From: Neodontobutis hainanensis
Taxonomy: Eukaryota; Chordata; Actinopteri; Gobiiformes; Odontobutidae
Reading direction: 5' to 3'
NCBI GenBank assembly: GCA_024349245.1
Contig: JALDNG010002624.1
Coordinates: 62,001-126,000 of the forward strand
DNA: 64,000 nt
Shown here: piece by piece, positions 25,506 to 38,600 of the stretch
How the letters are laid out: each line of letters opens with the position of its first letter
How positions within the stretch are numbered: position 1 is the stretch's first letter
Notes under the pieces: model-generated
Seen by the model: the letters and a program-made list of their open reading frames with translations, nothing else
Database searches by the model: none
Told to the model about the DNA's origin: nothing
Program-made: the position numbers and the translations under genes

Positions 25506-28500
25506 TCAGTGCTTCTCCAGAGCTTTAGTTAGCAGATCGTTGAGGCGGGAAATCATTGGCCTTGGATCGTCGTTCAGGCCCGCTGCGATCATGGCGTTGT
25601 CGTAGATCTACACAACACAAAATGAATAGGTAAAGAGCTTATGACGTATGATTTAATAAATCTTTGTTATGATAGTACCTGTTCTATTAATAGTCCAGCC
25701 AGTTCAGAGTTTGAATCCTTCAGTGCATACAACTTCTTAATGAGATCGTGGCTGTCGCAAATGAAAACAGGTTAATATAAACTTACCACAGAGGTCTACC
25801 CAATAAAATATTCCATTTTTCCAAGTTAAAATATGCCATTACCCTGCATTGATCTCCAGTGTGGGCTGCATTATTTGGGCTCTCTCCTCTGCACTGCGAG
25901 CCAGTTGTTGTGTGCGCAGGAAGTGGCGGGCAGCTCCCATTTCCAACACTGTGATCATGGCTGGGTGGGTGTCAAGGCGAGGAGTGACCTAGGGGCAAAA
26001 ATATGACTTTTTATATACAAACGACCACCATATTATCCAAAGGACCATCATTCCTACTTACCTTAATGTTGGTGACTCGAGGGCCCAGAGCATTTCTCAT
26101 CCAAGCCATTAAATCATCAGCCTGCTCTTGTGTTAGACGCTCCGATTCTGAGGTCAAATAGATGGAGATGAAAGAGAATTACACTATTGTAAAAGGAAAT
26201 ATGTAACATTGAGACAGAACCAGACCAGGTTTGCTGTCCTGAAACTTCTCCTCCTTATAATGGTCCACCACGATGTCCGTCTCCACAGAGATCAATTTCT
26301 TCTTGTCAAATTCTCTGAGGTGCAGTAAGGTCAGCTCGTCAAACTGCTCATAGCAGAACAGCACCTGTGCAAAGGAAATCGCAGCATTAAAAGTTAATGC
26401 AAGCCTGAGCTTAAATTCAAAATGTAGTATCAGACTTTTCAGCTATGCTCTCACCTCCATGTCTTTTTGCTTCATGGCTTCATAGTAAGCAGAGTGCTCT
26501 GCCAGATGTCGGTTGGGGGCGCACAGGTAGTAGATATTGCGTGTGCCAGCCTTCATGCGGGAGGCATACTCTATAAGATTTGTCTGCTGACCGCTGGCAG
26601 AGCCGATGACTCAAACCTCAGCAAGCCAATGTCCTCCTTTTAACCAAAGCATAAACAGTGTTTAGTACATTGTCTTTGAATAAACCTGTCAAGAATTTAA
26701 ATCACCATTAAAATATTAACAGAGTGGTTATAATCTCTCAAACTACAATTTAAGAATGTGTATGTCACCTTAACATCTTGTTCTTGGGTGGTGACAATGC
26801 CCTCCCTCATAAAGAGGCCATAGTCCTCAAAAAACTTGCTGTACTTCTCCGGCTCTTTCTTGCTCTGATCGAGCAGGAAACGGATCACTCTCTGCTGCAG
26901 AACATCTCGCAGTTTCCTGAAGCAACCACGAACAGAGTTAACTTATGGTTTATTTGACCACATATTAAACACTACTTGAATATTGTTCAGTCCGAGTGGC
27001 ACCTAATGAGGACACTCTCCTGGAGGAGTTCCCTGCTCAAGTTTAGTGGGATGTCCTCACTGTCAACCACACCTGCACATCAACACAATGAAAAGTTAGA
27101 GCTTTTACTTTCATGTTGATATTTCTATGAAAAATTGTTAACAAGCAGCTGCTGGAATAGAAGCCAGACACCTCGGAGGAAGCGCAGCCACTTGGGCAAG
27201 ATGTCCGTCGCTTTTGTCTGGATCAAGACCTTCCTGCTGTACAAAGCTACACTAGAGCCCATTTCCCTGCTAACATCAAACATGGTTGGTTTCTATTGAA
27301 GAGAAAAGAGAACCTCAGGCTTATTATGTCCAATTAACAATTATTATTTCAAAATGTGAGTTTCTCACAGCGTCAGGGACATAAAAGATGCTTCGGATGT
27401 TGAGTGGGGCATCAGCGCGGTAGTGCAGTGTATAACGTGGTTTATCATAGGCCTGTGCAACATAGCGGTAAAACTCCTCATGCTGCCACTCGCTGATTTC
27501 CTTAGGGTCCATCATCCACAGTGCCTGAGAACAGAAGTCAAACCTCAATTAACTTGTTTCCTCATCATTAACTAGTTGTTTACCATGAATATAAAATGAG
27601 AGAGCAGATTGAGACTAACCTGCAAAGTATTGAGCCTCCGTCCATTCAAGAAAATGGGGAAACTAACAAAGTTACTGTACTTTGTCACAACCTCTGGAAA
27701 AAAGGTTTTAAATGTTACAATGTGACAGACTAACAAAACTAAACACACATACTCTACTCCATTTTTACCTTTGACTCTATCCTCATGTGAAAACTCTTTG
27801 CAGTCATCTTTAAGGTGAAGCACAATTTTTGTCCCATGTTGCACACCACTAGCTTCAGCAATCTCAAAAACTCCAGAGCTGGAAATCGTAGAAAAATGTT
27901 ATTATTCGTTTTTACAATACACACACAAATGCTATTTTTTCCATTCCTAAAGTCTAGTCTCTCTTACCCATCAGAGGACCACTTGTATCCAGGGGCTTCT
28001 GGGTCAGCGGACAGTACACATCCACGTGGTCTGCAACCATGAAGGCAGAGTAGAATCCACGCCAAATTGACCAATGATTGTGCTGCTGGCCTCCGTCTGG
28101 CTCTGCAGTGCATCTAAGAATGCCTGTAGTGTGTAAAACAAAAATATATGTACTTGTGAATTTGAAGTCTTTAACATTTAATACATTATTAAACATTTTA
28201 GCTAGTAAATTAAAATGTAGCAAAAAGGTACCTTTGAGCCAGAGCGAGCAATAGTTCCCAGGTTGTCTACCAGCTCTACTTGGTTCATACCAACTCCAGT
28301 GTCCTGGTGCAGGAGAAAATAAATATTTAAACATTTAGTGTCTAGAAACACTATGGGGAGCACACAGCAGAAGAAACAGTGAGGGGCAGACCTGGATGGT
28401 GAAGGTGCCTTTGTTTGCATCTGTCTTTAGGTGGATCTCCATGGGGGCAGTTTCTCCACCTGCTGTGATCAGTTTGTGGCGTAATTTTTCCAGAGCATCA

Positions 28501-29498
28501 CTGCCATTAGAGATTAGTTCTCTAATAAAAACCTAGTGGGTTTAGATCAGAAACAGTTAAAAAAAAAATAAAAAAAAATGCAGACATCACACACTATGTT
28601 ATCTTCACCTCTTTCTCAGAGTACAGGGACCTAGCAACAATGTCCAGTAGCTTCTTGGTCTCAGCCTGAAATTCATGTTTGGAGAAACTACCTGGCTTGA
28701 CAGAAGGCAATTATAGTTTAGTCAAAATTGCAATCAATTATTAGGATTGATTTCACTCATTCTGGGGGCACCTTGAACAGACTCTGTGTCATTGATGATG
28801 GTGTGAAGAGGTTCCTCTTCCGGTTCCTCCTCTGCTTGTTGGGTGCTGTAATAATTGTTTTGGCTGAAGTTGAAGCAGGAGCTCCACACTCTGGGACGGT
28901 TGTTCCATTTCTGCAGCTGTGCAGCTGGCGATTATGATGGAATTGGAATAGAAGTCAAATTAGCTATAAAGAGTTATCGTTAGAATGGTGCTATACATGC
29001 CTCACAGAAAGACAATTGTAGGTTTATTTTCAAGATCATGGTGTGTACATTCATGTTCTGTATTCTCCGACCTTACCCCAGTTACAATGGTTATCTTTAG
29101 GAGACAATAAATAAATGGTGACTAGGATATGCTACGTAATAGTTAACGGGGATAAATCTAGTTGGAATAGAAAAACTGTTAACTTTAGATATATTTTAAG
29201 TGAAAGCTGATGTACTTCGAAAATGCTAGAAACACGAAAAACGCAGCTTTGCTTGTGAGAAAACGCTTTCAGCTTACCACCCTGTACAGCTCATACGGTT
29301 AAACAATGAGCTGGTCTTTACATTTACTGGCTACTAGTTGTAGCTTAGTGTTGCCAACTGTCACATCCGTCAGTTGGCTTCCTTACCTCCAGTGCAGAAG
29401 CGCGGGATGGCTCGGCTGCTTAGCGCACACGGTACAACCCACGAGCTAGTCCTCGCGACACCGAGAGTAAACCGGGCCAGAGACAAACAGCGGGACAT
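25506..29498 (-). CDS. trap1: TRAP1, mitochondrial HSP90-family chaperone, 18 exons
   Basis: ATP-dependent chaperone of the mitochondrial matrix. Exons from 5': 29387-29498, 28772-28924, 28609-28691, 28392-28532, 28232-28303, 27968-28123, 27769-27878, 27620-27693, 27369-27524, 27172-27292, 27003-27072, 26769-26916, 26455-26636, 26226-26364, 26062-26147, 25843-25988, 25679-25751, 25506-25607. Exon 1 encodes an Arg/Ser-rich leader (MSRCLSLARFTLGVARTSS), as expected for matrix import. The GHKL ATPase shows ELISNGSDALEKLRHKL, DTGVGM and GTIARSGSK. Middle and C-terminal blocks include WMMDPKEISEWQHEEFYRY, FFEDYGLFMREGI and IYDNAMIAAGL. Single bases are missing near 28058 and 28028 (exon 6) and 26605 (exon 13). 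With three added the CDS is 709 codons, 708 residues against 704 in human, and the 18-exon count matches. Confidence 0.94.
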
Positions 29499-29597
29499 TG
29501 TGAAAATGTAGGCGCAACACACGAGAGGTCGATCGGATGTATAGGGGACACCGACACACGCTGGAGTTCCTGTAGGACCAGCAGCGGCGCGTGTGGA

Positions 29598-29605
29598 TGA
29601 CGTCA
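29598..29605 (-). promoter_or_regulatory. trap1: Palindromic CRE in the trap1 promoter
   Basis: A perfect TGACGTCA lies 100 bp before the trap1 start codon, next to a TATA-like TTATAT on the trap1 strand and a GC-rich leader. CREB/ATF factors, including those used in the mitochondrial stress response, bind this motif. Use in this gene is inferred from position. Confidence 0.45.
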
Positions 29606-29759
29606 TATAAGCGCCATCCACAACTCCGCCTGACGAAAATGTATTACGGGTTATTCATGTGGTCTGTAAAATGTAACAAATGCAACTGAATATCGAAAAA
29701 TTGTCAATTTAAGAATCCTAACAAATTGAAAAAAATAACAAAACTCTGTTGAACACAGG

Positions 29760-29765
29760 TTTATT
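29760..29765 (-). terminator. crebbp: Candidate poly(A) signal for crebbp
   Basis: AATAAA on the minus strand lies about 830 bp after the crebbp stop. If used, the crebbp transcript ends only about 250 bp before the trap1 start codon, so the trap1 promoter is squeezed against the crebbp 3' end. Confidence 0.5.
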
Positions 29766-30594
29766 TAACAATATGGTAAATAAGTACGAAATGAGCCATT
29801 TGAATTTGTACAGTGATTCTTATTTTCATCATATTTACAATACTGTGTAGCTGCATAATTTACATTAGAGAACAGTTCATCATTTCAAGTTTAATGCAAG
29901 AGAGAAAATGGTGCACCAAACTTTGAAAACAAATCAGCAGTCAAACAGGTCACTTTCCCACCACAGAAAGAAACAAAGCCATTATTTACTATTTTCAAGA
30001 CAGGCTCAGGCCAGTAAAAACAACATTTGGGCACCTGTGAACATTAAGCTTTAAACGCACCTGCGTATTGTGTGTGGGTGTACAAGAACTCTATACAAAT
30101 AATCTCCCACAGACATTGCAACAGGAAAGAAATTAAGGCTTTCCCAAAGGCAGTCCTTATGAAAAATGGCATATCGGAATAAATTAGCCAGGAAGGAAAG
30201 TGAGCAAAAGGTGAAACCTGGCAAGAAAGAAAAATACAAATTATTTTACAGTTTTCTCAACACAAATAAGATATTACTAGGAAAGATACAAAATAAAAAA
30301 TACTAAAAGGATTTTTTGTTTTGTGACGTATTTGTAAAAGTCCATCGCATAACAAATGAAAACAACACAAACACCAGGAAAAAATCTTGCAAGCTGGTTT
30401 AAACCAAAAATATATTCTTTGTGTTTCTTGTCTTCTTTTTAAACAGCAATAATTACATCACTCTGGAAGAAAAGCAGTCCCTAGATGGAAGGAAAGGTTC
30501 ACAGTCTGTAGGCCTCTTATGAATTAATTTCTTAGCCTTTGACTTCAGCGAATCAGTTGAAAACAGAACAGGGCCTTTCTTCTGTCTTAAAATG

Positions 30595-32600
30595 CTACAA
30601 TCCTTCAATTAATTTCTCTAGAGTATCTCCTGTGGTGTCACCCACCATACTCATGTCATTACTCAACCCCCGGTTCGGCGTGTTAAGTTGCGGGAGCATA
30701 GCACTCTGCTCTGGTGTGCCAATGTGCTCCATGGTGCCTGATATGGGTCCTGCCAAGCTGGGATGAGGTGAATTGGAGTGAAGGGTCCCGTGCTGTGGTG
30801 ATGGTTGAGGTTGTATCCGTGGGAAGGACTTGAATGCATTGGCTGCTGTGAGGGTGGTCGCGGTGATTGCACTGGTGCTGGAGAGCGCACTTGGTTTCCT
30901 AGAGCATTTGCCATGTTTTGTCCAGGTAAAAGAGCTCCTGCTGGGGGCTGGCTTTGGAGCATGTGGGGTTGTGGGCTCATGGAATTAGTCTGTGCTGGAG
31001 AGCCCATCTGCTGCTTCAGGATCTGTTGCTGCTGAAGAATGCGGTGTTGGAGGAGGTTCTGGGATGTGTCCATGCCCATGCCAGGCTGGCCCATTTGGGA
31101 TGTGGGTGGGAGTTGGCCCATGGGTTTCCCACCTCCTTGCATAGCTATTTGCTGCTGCATACGAAGCTGTGAATAGTTGGCTTGCCCTGGCTGCTGTTGA
31201 GGGAACTGACCATGGGTCTGGGACATCTGCAACTGCTGTTGCATTTGCTGCTGCTGCTGCTGTTGCAACTGCTGTTGCATCTGCTGCTGCTGCAACTGCT
31301 GTTGCATCTGCTGCTGCTGCTGCTGTTGCTGCTGTATCTGTTGCTGCTGCATCTGCTGCTGCTGCTGCTGCTGCAACTGCTGCTGCTGTAACTGCTGCTG
31401 CTGTTGCAACTGCTGCTGCTGTTGCAACTGCTGCTGCTGAATTTGCTGCTGCTGCTGAATTTGCTGCTGCTGCATTTGCTGCTGCTGCTGCATCTGCTGC
31501 AGCCGGAGCATTTGGTGGCGATACATTTGGGGTTGCCATTTTGAGGTGCATTTATCATTTGGCCTTGGGGACCCATGGGAACCATGCCCTGAGGTCCAGG
31601 GAGCTGCTGTGGAGGAGCCTGCTGAGGTGACATCCCTGGCCGCTGCAGTTGGTTGGCCAAGGACTGCATTCCCACCTGGGCCCCTGCATGGCCTGGGAGC
31701 TCTGCTGCGGGACCTGCTGTTGTGCCTGGTTGGCCTGATACTGGAATTTTCTCTGTTTAATAAAGGCAGCCATGAGATGGGGGTTGGATTTAAGAATACT
31801 GAGGACCTGTCGCTGCTGCTGAGGTGAACTGGGAGATTTTAGGGTGCGCAGTAATTCCTGCAGGGCATTCGGTGCAAAGTTACCAGGCATCCCCCGCGGC
31901 ATGTTCTGCTGCTGTGGTGTCATGCCCTGTGAAGGCCCTTGTGAGTTCATGACTCCAGTCATTTGGAGCCCCTGCTGCGGAGGCATCATTGGCCTCTGAA
32001 TGAGCTGAGCCTGTGCGGCCACTGGTGGACCCTGGGCCTGCTGTGGAACTATGGGGCCCTGTTGACCGGGCATCTGTGTCTGAAGACCCTGGGGACTCTG
32101 CATGGGGTTCTGCATGCCTGGACCCCACTGCCCTGGCTGCACAGTCTGCATCACTTGAGGCCCGGACCCTGCATCATTTGCATTTGGCCCGGCATGGGCC
32201 CCATCACTCGAGGGTGATTCATGGGCATTCCATTCATGGTGTAATTCTGCTGTTGCTTTGCTTTAGCGACCATCTCAATTTCTTTGGCAACCTTAAGGGC
32301 TGCGAGCAGTGGCTGTTGTGGCGGCTGTTGATGTGGCTGCTGTTGATGTGGCATGTTGGGCAGTGGAGACTGCTGCTGATGCAGAGGAGATGAACCAGGT
32401 TTGCCGTGTGGGACTGGTGTTGTGGGCTGGCTAATGCGTCCATTGTTGTGAAAGCCTTGTACCATATTTGCAGGGTTTGGTGATTGTTGTGGCTGGTTAG
32501 GTATGGACTGGGGAGTTTGGGGCGTGATAGGCTGCTGCACAGACTTGGGGGTGTCAGAAGCAGCTGAGGTAGGTGGAGAAGGCATGGGCATACCCCGTAC
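30595..32600 (-). other. crebbp: crebbp exon 31, C-terminal Gln-rich region with NCBD
   Basis: Part of the last exon (30595-33046). At about 31740-31880 it encodes ALQELLRTLKSPSSPQQQ then LSILKSNPHLMAAFIKQR, the three-helix nuclear coactivator binding domain that folds with p160 coactivators. A long Gln-rich tract follows, then NQVRSPAPVQSPRP and the conserved C-terminal block. Frame changes occur near 32161, 31677, 31530 and 30774, each equal to one missing base, so no single frame covers the exon. Confidence 0.9.
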
Positions 32601-35600
32601 AGCCATGGTTGCCATTCTGCGACGCATCATCTGTGCTTGCTGGAACCTCTGCTGCATCTGTTGTTGAAAGATTTTTTGCTTAATGTTTAGACAGAAAGGC
32701 ACGGGACACTTGTTCTCCTGACAGTGCTTGGCGTGATAGCAACATAAAGCAATGAGCTGCTTGCACACTGGACAGCCACCATTGGTCTTGCGCTTGCAGC
32801 CCTTTGTGTGCTGAACCACTCTCTTCATCTTCTGGCAGGATGGCAAAGAGCAGTTAGCGTTGCGGCACTGGCATGCATGGACCAAGGACTGGATGCAGCG
32901 CTGGATACTGAGGCGCCGACTCTCCTGTGGACTCTTGAGGCCTCGCTACTCTGGCTATTGGTGTCATCATCTAGTCCTAGACCCCACTTGACCATTTTGT
33001 GCTCATGCTTTGTAGTGTTGTAGCAGTTAATGCATAGGTCATAGTCCTAAAAGTCAAATGAGTGAAGAACATGGGTGTTAGATCAAAGCTGAACAAAACT
33101 AAAAGTAAAATATCAATATTGCATATGCCTACCTCACAAACAGTGCAGTGCCAACGAGTTTCTACATGGTGTTTACACTCGTTGCAGGTGTAAAAAGCGG
33201 TCCTGGCCCTGGTTGTGCAGTTCCACCAACATGCACATAGTGCTCCACTTGCATCTTCTCAGCGAGCTAAACTCCCAGTGTTTGTCTCTGGCTAAGGTCA
33301 GAAAGCGTCTCGACCATCCATCAGGTCACAGGTCAAGAGAGGGTCAGGGTCGATGATCGGAGGCAGGGTGTTAATAACTGGCCCGGCATGAAGGTGAATA
33401 ACAAAAATACCTGATGGAAAGCGACGGATGCATCATTATATAAATGTAGTAAGTATTTGATATGGGTTTACAGGACATATTTAAAAATATTTTTATGTTT
33501 AGTAAAATCTTGTCATTAACCCAATGCTTTTCTTACTTCCTTATGTTTTTCCATTGTGGCATAGAGCTTCTGGGACAGATCATTTGCTACATTCGGCATC
33601 CCAGGCTTTTTCTTGTTGGCTCTGCTGGCTGCTCTTGTTTTTGTTCGTTTTTGTTATTCTTCTTTTTGCCATTCTTGCTGTCAGCGTGGGTCCCCTAAAA
33701 TAGATGGACAAGAACATTATAAAACAGAGTGTGCAAGTATTAGTGGGTATAGAATGATTACCAATTGCGTTTACAGGCTACATAAACCTGTTTGTCCATC
33801 TCACCTCTGGGGTCTCAGATGAGGCTGTGTTCTCCTCCTTTTTTCTCTCCTCCTCCTCCTGCTCAAGCTCCTTGATGCTTTCTTCCAAGACATTAGGCCA
33901 AAAGTCACCCTCGAAATATGGCAACTCATTGGCACTAGTCAGCCTATCATCTGTTGCCTGTTTAAAAATGTCCTGAAAGAAAAAAAAAATAATGATAAAC
34001 ATTTGAAGATAATAAGCAGTTTGTTACTATAGTCCTATTTTGCAAACATACTAAAAGCACCATTACTTAAAACAATCACAGTATTTATACTCACAAATAT
34101 GAGCAAAGAACAGTTCAGTATTAAAGTTAAATGTTTCCATACCTTATAATCATGTAAGATCCTCTCAGCAAAAGCTTTGTCGAGCATTTTTCTGTACCAC
34201 TCTTGTAACCTTTTGGGCTTTGGGATCCTTTGATCAGGAGGGTGGCAGTGGAAAATGTAATCATCCCCTTCACTGGGTGGGCAGGCCCAGATATGACCCA
34301 TAACATACCTGAAAAATAAATTATTATTACTCTGTAGGTATTATATATCAAGCATATATCAAATTACTATTAAAAATTACCCACCCTAGTCTTTTCACAT
34401 ACTCCAGGTAACCTATGAGGATCTCATGGTACACTGCAGTCCTAAACATGCGTGGTTTAAAGAAGTGAATACTGTCGAGGTATGAAATGTACACCCGTCT
34501 GCAACAGAAAAAAGATATTGGTGTTTAGAAGGAAAAGTTGCTTGTGCATTTTGACTACACACATTTGTCCTAACCTTGTGTTTGGAAAAGGGCATTCTGA
34601 GCCGTACTCTTGAACATGCATGCCAAAGAAACAAACATCAACTCCGTCTATTTCTTCAAATGCAAAAAGGGCTTTGGTTCTGTAAGGGAAGTTCTCAACC
34701 ATCTCACCTGAGTCAACAAACCTGTAAAAGCAAAAATAGATTAACATAGTGTATTCACAGCAAAATATTGTCCAGTTTGGTCACTAGCTGACATTATACT
34801 TGTGCATACAGATGTATGCTTCCGGCACAATAAAGTATGAACAACATGGACCATCCCCTGCATTCAGCTTTTAAAGAGAGCTGCAGGACAGTCCTCCACA
34901 AGAAGTCCTTTGTCCCAACTGCCATAAGATTGTCAAAGCAATGTTTTTTTTACTTTTTTGATTTTTATTTATTTGAAGAGCCTACTATTTGAATTTCCCC
35001 TTGAGGATTAAAGTTAAATTGAGATAATTGTAATTTAGTTACACTTTATTCAGTGTAGATATTTGCAAATCTCTATTAATGGCTGCTTTTATACATTCCA
35101 CTTTGGTTCTGAAGTTTTCACAATTGCATGTGCCACCCTGCTTTACCTAGACTTCATGCCAGGCTTAACGTCCACCATTTTGTCAGAGCTGGCCACCACT
35201 CACCAAACACCTCCCGGCTTCTGGGTGGTTCTGTCTTTTCAAGTATTTGTTTACTCGGTCTTCAAGGTAGGTTCCTAATCTTGTAGATGGCAACCCTTAA
35301 AAAAGATTGAAAAAAATGTTGATAAAAAAAATAAATGCTTACTCCACTTTACTTTGTCATTATAAACTTACTTTTGGCTGAAAATTTGTTTTCCTTTTTG
35401 GCTTTTCCAGACTTCTTGAGACAGTTGTCACAGATAAAGCTACAATAATAGAAAAAGTTAAAATTTGTTGACAAAGTATTATTAACATGTCTATTACCTT
35501 TGTTCATAATAAAAAAAAATATTTTTTACAAAGAAATGTCAAGCCATACCCTGATGGCCAAATCACATCATAGTGTAGCACACAGATCTGATGCATCTTC

Positions 35601-38600
35601 CTCCCACAGTCTTTACATTCAACAAAACTGCAAGATAAAAATGCTTGTTGAATCTGTTTTTTGTTTGTTATAAAGCCAGAAAAAAGTACTTGAGTATAAC
35701 TTACGGTTCAGGGTCTAACATGTCATTTTTCTTTTTTTCAAATTGATCTTTTGCAATCATGCTGCATAGTATGGAAAAAAAGACAAGATTATATTTTTTC
35801 AGCTGAAATTAACAAGACTCTGCAGACATCCAAAAAAAAAAAACCTCAGAAACTCAAGTGTTTAGCCACAGAGATGATGTAACTTACGTTTGGGGCTGTG
35901 CCGGGTCGTCCCCCAGGGTCACACTATTACCCTGGATCTCGTTAAAGCATTTCTCACAGAAGTGATACCTGTCGGCAATAAGGCCATATTTGGGTGAACT
36001 GCAGCCAGCACACACAGTAGCAGCACAGGTAAACCGGCGAATAGGTGGCAGAATGCAGAGTGAATGGAGCACACAGCAACAACCATGGACGGAGCATGGA
36101 CAGCGAATAGTCGGAAGGACACACACACACACACAGGCAGAGGTACAGGTTAGTCACAATGCACATGGTAATGATCCAGCCACATTCAAACTGAAAAAGA
36201 AATGAGGAAGACATGCTTAACTATAACAAATTATGGATGGAAAATGAATGTAAAGAATAAATTTTAATTTTATATTCAGTGTACAATATGGCAGCACTAC
36301 AACACTGACTCACATGCTTGCAAAGAAAAACAATGACAACAACTACAATGATTAATGCCATGCAATATTAAAGCAGCCCTGCATAACTTTTAGCCAGCAG
36401 AGGACACAGATTCCTCTCTGTGCAACTGTGTGCAATCTTTGTTTACAGGTAGAGACGTTTAAGACAGCAAGTTTAGAAGAAAGAGCATGTATTCTAAATT
36501 GGTAGGGACATTTTAGTATATTTTGTACAAATACAAGTCTGCTAGTGTCCAGTGTATTGCTCTATTTTCTTTATTATATGTTGTGTGGTAGAGCGCGTCC
36601 CTCACTAATCTCTCACAGTATGTTTTCCGTCCCAGGACAGGGAAAGTTACATTGGAGGTTTCTATCCAGTTGAGTGTACTGTATAAGTGAGATATGCATA
36701 ATTCTTCCAATCTCATGTCAAAGAACCATCAACTGATTTTGAGAATTTATATTTTTGGACTAAAAGTGTTGTAGGGCTGCTTTACAATTAAAAAAAAGTT
36801 ATATTCCACAAAGAAATGCCTATACTGACTTTTTAAATAGCAAGTTGAACGACGATTTGGCATTACTGTAGACTAAGGTGCAGTAACATGCTTTATACTG
36901 CAGGGGGAACTTTGGTGCAAGTAATAGAAACAAAATAAAAGCTATCCCAGCCATCTCTTCAACTCTAAACATGACTATGTATTGTACTGGTTTTTCAACA
37001 GGAATGCACACACTCTGTTAGTTATCAGTTACTTCTTTGAGGATTTACCTGTTCTGATAGCTGAAATAGGTTCCATCCCTGGAAATGGTACACAATTGTT
37101 TGCCATAGCAACACAATGTCTGTGGTGAAAACTCGTACTGTGGAAAACAAGGCAGAGTAAGGATTATGACTGAAATAATGTAGAAATGACATATATAAAA
37201 TATAAAAGTGATTATACAATATACAAATTCAGCTAATCATAGGTTTTGGAAAATAACATTTCTTTTGATTCTGGTTTGTAGTATCTGACCTTTCTTCCGC
37301 AGCAATAGCCCAAGCTCTGCATAACCGGATCAATCTCTGACTCAAAAACTTCTGCCAGTTTGGTGCAGTATTTGTAAACTCGGGATGTTTTGCGGTTGTA
37401 CAACCAGGCGTTGTTGAACATGAGCCATACATCGTCCACATACTGCCATGGCTCCTGGTACTGACCCGTATCCAGTTTGCGCTTAATGGTTGATAGGTCA
37501 ATAGGATTTTTTACGATGTCAAAATAGTCCTGTAGAAAAAAAATATTTGGAGTTAACATTTTACCATTTAGTGATTGTGGTAATATTGGATGCAGGTTTC
37601 TGGAGACTCACAGGGATGCCCAGCAGCATAGGGTCTACAGGTTGTCGAAAGGAAAGACTCCGGGTCTTGTCTGTAAAGGGCCTCAAGTGTTGGCATGAGG
37701 GCTTGTCTCAGCTCTTCAGGTTTGAAGACTGAACAGACAAATAGCAATGTTATATAAATGCCCAAAGCTACAAACAAATAACAGTGTTGTGAATGCATAA
37801 AGGTAGAATAGAACAAAAGGATAAACTCTAGCTTACCTTTTTTACGATTCTGGCTGGCTGAGGTGGTTGATGTGTTGCTAGCTGCACTATCGTCCTCTTC
37901 TTTGGGTTCTTTCTTTACCTCTGGCTTTTTGTCTTCAGTTTCCATAGATTCTTGCTTTGGCTCTACTGCATCAGGCTCTTCCTTCACAGGTAGAAATTTG
38001 GTTTCCTCATTCTATATAGACAAAACCATGGTTTACCCCAATTGTAAAATTTTACATATGTGAAAAAATACCCATTGAATTAAGTGAATAAAACTAATGG
38101 TGAACATGCAAGTCAAAATAAAAAGATCAAGATGATGTACATACTTCAGTTTTTAGGTTTATCTGCTTTGCGTTGCTGTCATCATCCTGTTTTATTACAG
38201 GTTTGGTTTCTGCGCTGCTTGGGTCAGGCAAGGCCTGCTTTGAGGCCAGTTCAGCCACAGATGCTGGAGTGGAAACTCTGTTGTCTATACTTGCTGCAGC
38301 CTGAGACAGCTTATAAGAAAAGAAATTGAAAGCTTGAAATGACAGTTTATTTTTAAATGCCCTTTAAGTGCTATAAAAATTAGAAGACACTGGCATTTCA
38401 CTATACGCCATCTTACCGGTGTGTTGGGGTACTGTGCCTGGGCTGAACTGGGCTGCTGCATTTGGGTAGGTTGATCAGGCTGGGGCTGAAGGGGTGTAGG
38501 AGGCTGGGCGGGGTCTGGTGGTGTACTGATGGCAGAGGGTGTGCCATGGAGGCTGTTTGTAATGTGGGTTGGGGTAGAGGAGGGTCCACCTGTGGAGGCT

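Noticed and set aside
31169..31630. Long Ala-, Leu- and Ser-rich frames on both strands near the crebbp Gln tract
   Set aside because: They are shadows of the CAG-type repeat in other frames.
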